Shown one piece after another: positions 1-8,018 of a stretch of 12,977 bases of DNA (positions are counted from its first letter, which is position 1; each line of letters starts with the position of its first letter). Where the stretch lies: NCBI GenBank assembly GCA_025769875.1, contig JAGFNK010001211.1, forward strand, positions 1 to 12,977. The letters are read 5' to 3'. Under the pieces are notes generated by a model that saw nothing but the letters and a program-made list of their open reading frames with translations, was not told where the DNA came from and did not search any database. The position numbers and the translations under genes are program-made. Source of the stretch: Russula earlei. Taxonomy: Eukaryota > Basidiomycota > Agaricomycetes > Russulales > Russulaceae.

Positions 1-402
1 TACTCAGCAGCTTACTGAGCATGACTGAGCATGCTCAGTAAGCGTCCTCTGACTTCTTACTCATCACTCTATTGTGCTTGATAACAAGGTTATGACTTGT
101 CCCCTATTTAGCAGTTCTCTTGTAGTATATAAGCGCTCAATAAAGTAGCGGACAGTCCTCAGACTGTCCATTTGTTTACGGCACTCTCCATCCCTGGGAT
201 ACTCCTTTAAGGACCATCCCCTTGTGACTATCCTGGCTTCTCCTCTACATGACTGCTCGACTCTCACAGTAACAATACCTCTCTGGTATCTGTTACTACT
301 CTGGACTCTACTCCTTGCCCACGCAGTCTTGGATGTCTATCGACTCGTCTTCGAGCTTATCCCTCGCTCTTGAACTGGATAGTTCAACAGTGAGTCTTGA
401 CA
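1..402 (+). repeat. Family A LTR, 3' part (left end outside window)
   Basis: This segment matches 9313-9712 in the same orientation at about 93% by eye, with mostly C/T and A/G transitions and a few 1-2 bp indels. It ends in TCTTGACA, giving the terminal CA of an LTR. It holds a TATATAAG box at 126-133, an AATAAA at 139-144 and a hairpin (arms 150-157 and 162-169), which fits a U3/R junction with R and U5 to the right. A second inverted repeat lies at 10-43. The complete copy at 8753-9712 is 960 bp, so about 558 bp should lie left of the window. Whether this is a solo LTR or a 5' LTR cannot be told, because the left flank is missing. Confidence 0.8.
126..133 (+). promoter_or_regulatory. TATA box of family A LTR
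   Basis: TATATAAG is conserved at the same place in the other A copy (9437-9444). A matching box occurs in the B LTR (8337-8344, minus strand). It lies about 25 bp upstream of a conserved hairpin, so the element's transcript probably starts at or in that hairpin. Confidence 0.55.
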
Positions 403-768
403 CTCACATTCAGACCCTTGACTGAGGACAGTCAAAGTTTCAAGCCCCCGGGAGGTGTAAGGAAGATTATGGCTGGCCTCAAAATCACATGTGAAAACGC
501 GACACACAACCAACATGAGACTGACACCTCAGCTCCCTTTCATCCCTTGCCACCTCCCTCTCATTCCAGGCAGTCCACCGACCGCACACCACAAGCCATC
601 TCGCATGCGACATCAAAACCTCAATTGCATCACCCAGCCCTTGCCACCGACCACGTGTGCATGATGCCTCGGCACACTAGATGCTTCGCGTCTCAAGCCT
701 TTCACAACTGCCTCGACCGTCTCAACCAGTCTTGATTCACTTTCATGCCATTCATCTCTAGTACCTCT
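403..768. other. Unassigned spacer between LTR A and repeat C
   Basis: This 366-bp stretch is rich in C and A, keeps some CpG, and shows no recognisable domain or repeat. An open frame of about 110 codons crosses it on the plus strand from inside the LTR, but its translation is Pro/His/Ser-rich and matches no family I know. It could be leader sequence of an A element whose 5' LTR is 1-402, or plain flanking DNA. No convincing tRNA primer-binding site follows the LTR end. Confidence 0.4.
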
Positions 769-1281
769 CTCCTGTATATAAAAACGCCCTAGCTACTCTG
801 TAGTAGAAAGAGTTCAGAATAGGACCCCTCTTTGCAACCCACTCCTCTCTGTCTGTGAAAAACAAGAAGGATGGTCAGAATCGAGAGGCAAGAGGGGTGA
901 TGAGTGGCTGGCCGCGACTCCAATCGCACTGGAAACAACGTTGCACACCACAACACTTGAGTCAAAAACACTATGGGGCTGCCTCAAGACAGCCCATGGG
1001 TACAACATGAGGGAAAAATAATAGATATAGACCATGATTTTGAGTTGTAATTCATCTAATACACATGTGGAGGTGGCTTGAGTCCAGCTCCACCAATTCT
1101 CACTCAAATCTCATGAAAACAATGGGGCTGCCTAGCCCTCATTCAGGCAATTCAGGGACAATAATTTTCATATGAATTGAAGCTGTTTTGAAGGAGATAT
1201 TTATTCCGCATTTTTGAGGGGGTTTCTGCGCCAATTTGGGTGGAATTCAAGCTCCGCCAAGTGTGCTGAAAATGGCAATAA
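769..1281 (-). repeat. Repeat C, left copy (513 bp, inverted)
   Basis: The reverse complement matches 11650-12162 over 513 bp with no gap that I noticed and about 17 mismatches, mostly transitions (about 97% by eye). Both copies stop at equivalent bases, so 513 bp is probably a complete mobile unit or a duplicated arm. Read on its own strand it runs from TATTGCC to TATATACAGGAG and contains two GGCAGCCCCAT blocks. It lacks TG...CA ends and obvious terminal inverted repeats, so the class is unclear: MITE-like, LTR fragment or SINE-like. Its right edge lies 269 bp upstream of the reductase start. Confidence 0.75.
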
Positions 1282-1550
1282 GTTTAAAGGCTCAAAGTAT
1301 GTTGTAGAAATCGATAAGTGTAATATTTGCAGTTCCCAGCCACCCATAGTACTGAGTTCAGTTCAGTACTTCAGTTCTCGTGCGTGCAGAAAGCCCTCCC
1401 AGACTGGAGACTCCGTAATACAGCGCTGCCGTGCAGCTGAGCTGATCACCGGTCGCCAGCTGACGAATTGCTCGGAGGATTTACGATATTATATTCGGAA
1501 GGGCTCCATGTTCTTCTTATCGTGCGTCCTCGGACGATTTCCCACAATCA
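1282..1550 (+). promoter_or_regulatory. Putative promoter and 5' UTR of the reductase gene
   Basis: This is the stretch between repeat C and the chosen start codon. It is moderately GC-rich and holds an AT-rich patch at about 1485-1500 (GATATTATATTC) that could act as a TATA-like element roughly 55 bp before the ATG. An upstream ATG occurs at 1508. No factor-binding site is assigned. The call rests on position only. Confidence 0.3.
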
Positions 1551-1686
1551 ATGGCCCCCACGACGCAGAAGGCCGCCGTTATCCAACGAGACGGTTCGGT
1601 TGCTTTGCATGAGATTGCCGTCCCCAAGCCCGGTCCCAACGAGATCCTAGTCAAGGTCGTCGCCGCCACGCAGAATCCAGCCGATT

Positions 1687-1768
1687 GTGGGTGCCGGTCG
1701 TCTGCGTCCTTCCTGTCTTTCAGTGACCGTTTCGCTCTTTTACTTTTTTTTTTTGGCAGGTTTCACAG
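1687..1768 (+). other. Intron 1 of the reductase gene
   Basis: The donor is GTGGGT and the acceptor TTTCACAG, preceded by a T-rich tract. An alternative acceptor, TTTTTTGGCAG at 1759, would not restore the Trp codon of the conserved NPADW motif, so 1768 is preferred. Length is 82 bp. Confidence 0.8.
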
Positions 1769-1908
1769 GGAAAACTGCATTGATGGCCAGGCGCGCAGGA
1801 TCGGTCGCCGGATGCGACTTCTCAGGAAATCGTCGAGGAAAATCGGATCGAACGTCCCTCCCGGCCTCCGCTCCACAGGTGAGCGCGTCGCCGGTCTGGT
1901 CCTGGGAG

Positions 1909-2030
1909 GTTAGTCGTCCCTGCCCTAAACTACAATCACCGGCGTGCCCGCCCCTTCTTCCTCCCCCTTTTCGCCCCCCAATCGGTCCATCAGATTGAAT
2001 GAGGAATCCCCCCTTCTTCCTCCCCAACAG
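1909..2030 (+). other. Intron 2 of the reductase gene
   Basis: The donor is GTTAGT and the acceptor a pyrimidine-rich CCTCCCCAACAG. Removing these 122 bp joins G and GG into a Gly codon and links LVLG to GIFPNGAFAEYLVT, the usual end of the GroES-like fold. Confidence 0.8.
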
Positions 2031-2238
2031 GGATATTCCCCAACGGCGCGTTCGCCGAATACCTCGTCACGCTCGGGACTTTGTCGTCCACGTCCCGGAC
2101 ACGTGGTCCTTCGAGGACCGCCGCCCACTGGGCATCGCGCCGCTCACCGCGCTCAGGATGCTCCACGAGATGCTCGAGCTTCCCGAGCCGCGTCTGCCCG
2201 TGCCCGCACGCACCCGGGCGCCTCCTGGCCCCCCTGAC

Positions 2239-2320
2239 GTTGGCGCGCATCCGGACCCGAATTTGAATGCGAATTTGTCGTCGAGCGACGGCGCCGGTCA
2301 CCGGCGGCCTGCGGCCCCAG
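2239..2320 (+). other. Intron 3 of the reductase gene (tentative)
   Basis: The donor GTTGGC is weak and the acceptor is GGCCCCAG. The call rests on phase (0/0), on the AT-richer direct repeat GAATTTG inside an otherwise GC-rich stretch, and on the extra length the protein would have here if it were exonic. Confidence 0.45.
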
Positions 2321-2687
2321 ACGAGCGTCCTCGTCCTCCGGCGGCGCGAGCTCGGTCGGGCAGTACGTGGTCCAGTTCGCGAAGCTGTCGGGCTTGTACG
2401 TCATCGCCACGGCCTCGGAGAGGAACTTTGACCTCGTGCGTTCCTTCGGCGCGGACGTCGTCGTGGACTATCGTGACCCGGTGGCGGCGGCGAAGCAGAT
2501 CAGAGAAGCGGCAGCAGCGGGCGTGATAGAGCACGTTGCCGACTGCGTGGCCGAGGGGACGTCCTTCGAGATCGTCGCTGGTGCCCTAAGCGGCAAGGGC
2601 ACGATCGCCTATCTCACCCTGGCCGATTACCCAACCGCGGAGGGAGTCAAAGTTCTGAGGAGCATTGTCTTTGACTGTTTTGGGATG

Positions 2688-2753
2688 GTGCGTTCCTTGT
2701 CTTTTTACTTTTAACCGAGGAATTCCCTTTTTTCTTCTTCTTGTTGTAAAAAG
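2688..2753 (+). other. Intron 4 of the reductase gene
   Basis: The donor is GTGCGT, followed by a T-rich middle and the acceptor GTAAAAAG. This 66-bp phase-0 intron joins IVFDCFGM to VMKQFNEL, and both sides read in the same frame. Confidence 0.75.
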
Positions 2754-2960
2754 GTGATGAAACAGTTCAATGAGTTGCAGGACTACGACTTTCCGCTTCC
2801 TTTCACCGCATCCCCCGAGTTGACAGCACTTGGCCGGAAGTGGATACAGTTACTGTCAGAACTACTCGTCAAGGCCGACGTCCGCCCGAACCCCGCATTG
2901 ATCCAACCGTACGGACTTGCGAGCGTTGCAGACGGGTTCCATTACATGAGCGAGGGAAAG

Positions 2961-3010
2961 GTACGGGTGACTGTCGCCACTCTGATCGAATTACACTGAG
3001 GTGCGGGCAG
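2961..3010 (+). other. Intron 5 of the reductase gene
   Basis: The donor is GTACGG and the acceptor GCGGGCAG, 50 bp. Reading through it meets TGA at 2997. Removing it links SEGK to VSAQKITYRISDTP, the conserved end of this fungal reductase group, so the spliced form is preferred. Confidence 0.8.
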
Positions 3011-3067
3011 GTCAGCGCCCAGAAGATTACATACCGGATCTCCGATACACCCGCAGAGATATTGTAA

Positions 3068-4600
3068 CTGTTTGCATGGAAACAAGCCAGGATTTGGTTA
3101 TGACCCCGAGGGTGGTCTCATCTCGACTCGCGGCAGACGCAGCCGAGCCGAAGGAAGCCGCCATCAGAAGAGAAGCGTTCTTGCATCCTGCGAAGTCCTG
3201 TCGTCTTCACGCCGCGGACCGCCTTGAGCTGTCATCGAGCTCGAATCCAAGCTCGAACCCGTCGTGCAGGGCGTCGGTGACACCGCGCCCGTTCTCTTTC
3301 CGTCCCGCGGCCTCGTGGTCGTGCGTGGGGCCCGGGTATGCGCGTGCCTTGACTACAACGACATCGTTTCCCTCATCAGCCCCGCTGGCAAGCGAGCCAC
3401 GGCTGGGTAGAGACGTCTCGTGTGCCACGATAACATCGGCGTCCGTCGGCAAGGAGGGCGATCACCCGAACGGGGGGGTTCGTTCGTTGCAGAGATTGGC
3501 GCGCGTATCATTTATCGCCCGGTCAAGACCGCTGCTAGGGGTTGCGCCGATGATAAAAACGACCTCGTGATCTGTCTAGGAATCATATGGAGCTGAAAGC
3601 TCGACGGAAGGGGAGATTGCTGGTTTCACATCCCGAGCCCGAGGGGGTAAATCAACTCACGCAAGTCGAGAATGGGCTTCGACGTCCTCTCCTCTTCGCC
3701 CTGTGCTGACGCATTGGATTACTAGCGTTGCGAGATGTTGACATTTAAAATCAGTATGCAATGCGCGACTCTGGCCGCGTCACACAGGCTGTAGACCCTA
3801 CTGCCAGTGAGTGTGCGAGACATACGCCTCGTGTTGGCATGGAAAACTGTCGAGTTCTCAGCCAGTCTGAATAATGAACGAGTACATCCACGGCCAAGCT
3901 GCCGTGTGTGCATGCTGACCCTCACGGGTATGATGACCAGTAAATTCCCGTTTTCGCACGATTGCTGGCGATACTGACGAGAACCTGAATCGAATTGAGT
4001 CATGGTTCAATACGATGTTTTCCTCCTGGCAGATCGTTTCCCACCACACAAGAAACGGCGCCGATGAATTCTCCTACCACTGGCCCGGGTTCTGTTTCTG
4101 CGCGGGTCGTTTTTAAAACGTCGTCGGCGCATGGAAGCGAGATGGCGTTGGGCATCGGCACTCCCAGTCGTTGACCTCTGTTCGTGGTGCTGCAGTGGAA
4201 CATACAACCTGGGTCACGGAACCACCCGCTTCCAATCGGTCGCTACCCAGATTACCACTCGACCACAGAGGGTGAGATCATGACAAAAAAATGAAAGGAA
4301 AGTGTGCACTCTGCATGCGAGGACAGGTTTCAATTGGGGATGGCGGGGCAAGGTTGCACCAGTGCTGCCCGTAACTGGTACATGCTTACTGCGCGCCTCA
4401 GGCTGCCACTTCCTACGTTGTGATCGACGCACCGTGGACTTCGACTCCGAGTTCAATAAAATCTCATCAATAGCACGTAGCGTAAAATCGGGTTCGCATT
4501 TGCATTGTACATTCCATTTTTTTTCAATGTGGACCAGCAGCACTTTCGGGCCGCCAGGGGCGCGTGCGGAGGAGCGCGAAAGCGCAACACCGCGCGTCCC
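3068..4600. other. GC-moderate intergenic region, no confident gene
   Basis: Up to about 3570 the base composition and CpG level resemble the neighbouring gene, and both strands carry 60-190 codon open frames. None shows a domain I recognise. On the plus strand a short run reading GVGDTAPVLFPSRGLVVV (about 3270-3323) looks protein-like but is bounded by stops. On the minus strand an overlapping frame (3207-3452) is Asp/Val-rich. From about 3570 to 4600 I see only short, unrelated frames. This may be eroded coding DNA, reductase 3' flank, or both. Confidence 0.4.
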
Positions 4601-4647
4601 AGGGATCATTGTGATCCCTCAATTTTTTTGCACTCCCCTCAGGGGAG
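4601..4647. other. Pair of perfect hairpins around a T-run
   Basis: AGGGATCA (4601-4608) pairs perfectly with 4612-4619. CTCCCCT (4633-4639) pairs perfectly with 4641-4647. A run of seven T lies between them. The pair sits where the CpG-bearing reductase flank gives way to CpG-poor, AT-rich TE sequence. The function is unknown; it could mark an element end. Confidence 0.5.
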
Positions 4648-4790
4648 AATGTGCTCCTTTGTCTGTTTTGTTTGATTCAGATTGAAATCAAAAATGTCTA
4701 AAAATCAAGAACACCTTTCTTCATTCCATATTGACTCCACAACTCCTGTATCTGAGAAAAAATGCAAATGTGTGATTCAATTGTGCACAT

Positions 4791-5112
4791 TGTTATGGTG
4801 TCGTGGCCGTAAGAGTGTTAGCTCAAGGTTCAGTGGGGCCAAGTCCCTGTGACTTGGTTCAAGGGGTTCAGTGGGGCCAGCTCAAGGAGGCCAGATCAAA
4901 GGTTTAGCATCTCAAGGCTAAGTCAGATAATGACTCAGTCCACAGACAGAGTCGATCTTCTGGTTTCACAGAAGAGGAGGATGATGATGAGAGAGAGGTA
5001 GAGGAGGAAAAGGAAACACAAGGGTTCCTTGTGGTGTGCTTAGGTCAAGCTGAGTGTAGGCCAGCACAAGCAAGTTGTGATTGAGAGAGTATACAGGGCA
5101 AGGGATGTGACA
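4791..5112 (+). repeat. Probable solo LTR or LTR remnant (family E)
   Basis: This 322-bp block begins TGTTATGGTGTCGTGGCC and ends GGGATGTGACA, giving TG...CA ends with short imperfect terminal inverted repeats (TGTTA / TGACA). It contains the direct repeat TTCAGTGGGGCCA at 4829-4841 and 4867-4879 and a purine-rich tract at about 4974-5008. The flanks CACAT and GGAAA do not match, so no target duplication supports it and the orientation is a guess. Confidence 0.5.
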
Positions 5113-5843
5113 GGAAATGGGACAAAGCTAAGCTTGGGGCATTCCCCAGCTTCTACAGGCACTTAATACTGTATCTAGTGAGGCTGTACAGTACTATATG
5201 CGGAACAATAGATAAGGTGAACCAATGGCAAAAGGTACTTGAACAATAGATGAAACACATAGGTGAAACAATAAGGGACCATCGGCATCAAGGGATGAAT
5301 GGTAACCGAGGGGATGAGGGTGATGGAGGAGAACAATAGTAAAAGTAAACAATAACAACAGAGTGTAGAGACAAACCGAACAAGGGGGTAATTCATGACA
5401 CACATGCACCAAAACCAGAGCAAGCACATCAGCCAGACAGACAGGCAATGTGTTATTTCTGTCAAAGTCTGAGGGCTCCTTACTATATGATTCCATTCCT
5501 ATTTTACTTCCATTCCTGACTCCAAAAGCTTCTAAAAAACCATTTTCTCCTATTTTATCTCCTAAGTAACATATGGTGTTTTGCCCAGCCCAGCCTCAGG
5601 CCATGAGCTGGGCCAAGCCAGGCTGAAATAGGCTGGGCTGAGCTGGCCAAAGTGATGGCTTCATGATGGCTTTGGCCCAGCCTATGATTTGAAAAGCCAG
5701 AGCCAGGCTATCAGTTGCATTCTTTTTGTGGTGGGTTGAGTTACCACAAAAGGGGTTTGTGTTGGCAAGAGAATCAGTGCATCAATCATGCATTTAAATG
5801 ACACCAAATCACTTTCTCAATCACATATTCAATGACTTATTTA
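5113..5843. other. AT-rich, CpG-poor repeat-derived region without a gene
   Basis: I see no coding frame with a known domain. Contents: several ACAATAG-type short repeats between 5200 and 5360; a GGCTGGGCTGAGC-rich patch at about 5583-5710 with an 11-bp perfect inverted repeat (5586-5596 and 5630-5640); and a 9-bp perfect hairpin, TTTTGTGGT at 5724-5732 with 5743-5751. It lies between LTR E and the 3' end of the MULE pseudogene and may include the MULE's untranslated end. Confidence 0.45.
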
Positions 5844-8018
5844 TTAGCTATTAGACAAATAAATTAAAATGATACAAAAAAAGATTTTGTATTGTAAGGA
5901 ACAGCAGTTGAGGCTGTTAGAATAGGCAGCAGTGTGAGTCTGAAGGGACCTGGTGCAAGGGAGGTGGTGGCATTGGAGGGAGGGGGGGTTCTGAGGGAGG
6001 GATGATGGTTCCCCAAGGGCACATGTGCATGCATTCATGGTGGCAGATGTTGCATTGGGCTTGGTGCACTTGCCTGACCATTTGGCCCCGGTGTACAGAT
6101 CATTGTGAACATGGGTGTGCTTTCCCTTAGCAACACCGATGCTTTGTGCTGTCAGTCCCCACACATTGGGAAGACTGGTCTGTTGTTTTGGGCCCTGTTT
6201 GAGTTTGACAACCATATGCTTGGCTGTCTCCATCCATGTTTTCAGATTGGGTGCAATCACTTCCTTATCAGGTAAGACCTTGGAACCTTGAATTAAATTG
6301 ATTGCGGCTGCCAAACTGTATTTGGTGGCCTGCGCAGCCTCAACGATCTCTGCTGTTTGATTAGCATTTTCAAGGCTAGATGCGAGATCATGCAATAATG
6401 ATATGATCTCCTGTGAGAGAGATACTAGGCTCTCCCTTGGTGTGGATGAAGAAGATGATGGGGATGGGGGGTCAGGTGATTTATTTGCACTTTCCTTTTG
6501 TGTGCTCTCCTCAGGACAGAGGTAGGGAAAGTGAATGTAGATTGCTGCAATGTGTTTGCAGAATCTAATCTGGGGATAATCTGTGCAATCACAAGTTGAC
6601 TTCATCAGATTGATTGAGTAAATTGCACTGGAACAGGATTGGTGCAGCAATGTGAAAGCAGATCTCATTGAATTGCAAGATTGAATCTTGTGAGATGCTC
6701 TTGGCATGGGTGAAAATTATATGACACCTGTCAGCCACCAGGTCCTGACCATCAAGCCCAATGTTCTGCCATTTGTGCCTGTTTGGTAATATGGCACCAT
6801 GTGATGCACTAGGACAAATAATATTCAATCAATCCACTGATTGTGCTTGCTGTCAAGCCAATGTGATTTGAGGACATGATGATATTTAAAAAGATTGAGT
6901 CATCTTATCTTTAGATCAGGAGGATCACATATGCTTTGATCAACATGTTGGTGTCCCCTTCCTCAAAAGATATGGTGATTTTTCCAGTAAACCATGGACC
7001 ACATATGCACCACAGGCATCCATTAAGTGTCAAGACATGTACTGCTGATCACAAGGGACTCAGGAGCAGGTGGGCAAGGGTTGGAAAGATGGTACGCGGT
7101 CTCTCTTGAGTGAAATGGGACAATATACAGCCAGGATCTGGCCTGGTTCATAACATTAAGACCCAAGATAGTTCACAAAAGTTTCTGGAACCTGAGGATC
7201 AGTGGAGATCTCCTCCCAGATTTGTAGAAAGTCAGCCTGATCATCTGTATGTACCCATCTCTTGATCTTATCCCCACAGATCAGGAAAATCATTAGCATT
7301 GAAGTGTGATTGCATTGCATGCAACACATGCCACTTGCAAAGCCATATCCAACTTCCTGGATAGGCAATCTTGAGGGTGGCAATCTGTGCAGCATCACAT
7401 CTGTTATAATAATAGATGGCCAGATAGCTGGACTGGCCATCCCTGACCCAATGGACAAAAAAGGATATTGTGTCCTTTGTTCCATTGGATGCCAGCATCC
7501 AGGCAACAGGCACACCTATCTGGAAAAGGTAAGTGTACTAATTGACATTTAGTAAATATTATGCACCATGTCCTCAGTGATTGTGCATGATCATGGTAAA
7601 TAATAAGAAGTCCAGATATTGAGTAATATTATGAGTTGTATTGATACCAATGAAGCCATTCCCAGGTGGCAGAATGCCTCCATTTGGAAAGGGGTCTGGA
7701 TGCATAACACATATGCATCCTCCTACAGATTTGGATTGAGATAGGGCACTGTGCAGCCTGTCTTTGTAAAAAAACATTTGTTTTTTCATCTGTGAATCTG
7801 TCCAACCAGAGCCTGGTGGAGATGGCATCCTCTGGATGCAGCCTGATAATCTCATCTTCCATTTCCTGGGCCATGCGGCTTACATCCTGGAGCAAGATGA
7901 ATCAGTCTTGGCTGCCATTGGGCAATGAATCCTGAATATTGTGTACCTTTCCATTATTAAGTTAGCAAATAAAAAATAAAATAAAATCAATACAGGCACT
8001 TACTATTTCCTGTGGATC
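5844..8018 (-). pseudogene. Decayed Mutator-like (MULE) transposase with SWIM zinc finger
   Basis: Fragments in the order of a MULE transposase can be read on the minus strand in alternating frames. They are: STRLWLDRF (about 7800); INTTHNITQY (about 7650), equivalent to the first catalytic Asp region but with Asp lost; VPVAWMLASNGTKDTISFF (about 7500-7440); IIITD (second Asp region, about 7400); LCKWHVLHAMQSHF with the C-x2-H motif (about 7320); KIKRWVHTDDQADFLQIW (about 7230); NRHKWQNIGLDGQDLV (about 6770); and a SWIM CxC...CxH finger, CDCTDYPQIRFCKHI (about 6560-6595). A Ser-rich linker and a tail containing VLPDKEVIAPNLKTW follow. An intron with GTAAGT donor, CTAAC branch site and TTCAG acceptor is visible at 8003-7932, and perhaps another near 7567-7520. 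Stops and frameshifts make it inactive. It is cut at 7028-7155 and at 8018 by LTRs. The terminal repeats were not located. Confidence 0.78.
7028..7155 (-). mobile_element. 128-bp miniature family B LTR inside the MULE pseudogene
   Basis: On the minus strand it starts TGTTATGAACC and ends GTACATGTCTTGACA, identical to the ends of the full B LTR at 10175-11002. It keeps only about 55 bp of the 5' end and about 70 bp of the 3' end. TTAAG flanks it on both sides (7023-7027 and 7156-7160), a clean 5-bp target duplication. About 700 internal bases are therefore missing relative to the 828-bp copy. Confidence 0.8.

Larger units (their letters stand above)
1551..3067 (+). pseudogene. Medium-chain dehydrogenase/reductase (quinone oxidoreductase or trans-enoyl reductase-like), six exons, frame broken
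   Basis: Inferred exons are 1551-1686, 1769-1908, 2031-2238, 2321-2687, 2754-2960 and 3011-3067, about 370 codons, usual for the family. Introns are GT...AG; intron 1 (1687-1768) joins T and GG into Trp of the NPADWK motif. The N-terminal GroES-like half has GPNEILVKVVA, NPAD, GCDFSG and GERVAGLV. The Rossmann half has SGGASSVGQ, then QFAKLSGLYVIATAS and GADVVVDYRD. The C-terminus is GKVSAQKITYRISDTP. No catalytic zinc Cys is visible, as expected of the zinc-independent branch that reduces enoyl or quinone substrates with NAD(P)H. Frame breaks: extra A in the runs at 1827-1829 and 1839-1842, one base missing near 2075-2077, one extra near 2336. All are at short homopolymers and no substitution stop was seen, so it is a recent pseudogene or carries sequencing indels. 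Intron 3 (2239-2320) is the least certain. Substrate is unknown. Confidence 0.82.

Noticed and set aside
397..735. A 112-codon plus-strand open frame
   Set aside because: It starts inside the LTR end, has a Pro/His/Ser-rich composition and no domain signal.
814..1107. A 97-codon open frame shared by both C copies (also 11824-12117)
   Set aside because: It starts at TTG with no upstream ATG, and several of the few differences between the copies change amino acids. The sharing simply reflects repeat identity.
2361..2714. An independent reductase gene starting at GTG 2367
   Set aside because: The frame continues upstream through SGGASSVGQ of the same Rossmann fold; it is exon 4 of the larger gene.
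4214..4685. Overlapping open frames of about 130 codons on opposite strands
   Set aside because: Neither shows a domain, and neither has a clear start context or fungal intron signals.
5175..5496. Two minus-strand frames rich in hydrophobic residues (possible membrane protein)
   Set aside because: The hydrophobicity comes from a T-rich minus strand of low complexity; there are no family motifs and they overlap each other in different frames.
7310..7552. A plus-strand open frame
   Set aside because: It is the antisense shadow of the MULE transposase fragments on the minus strand.
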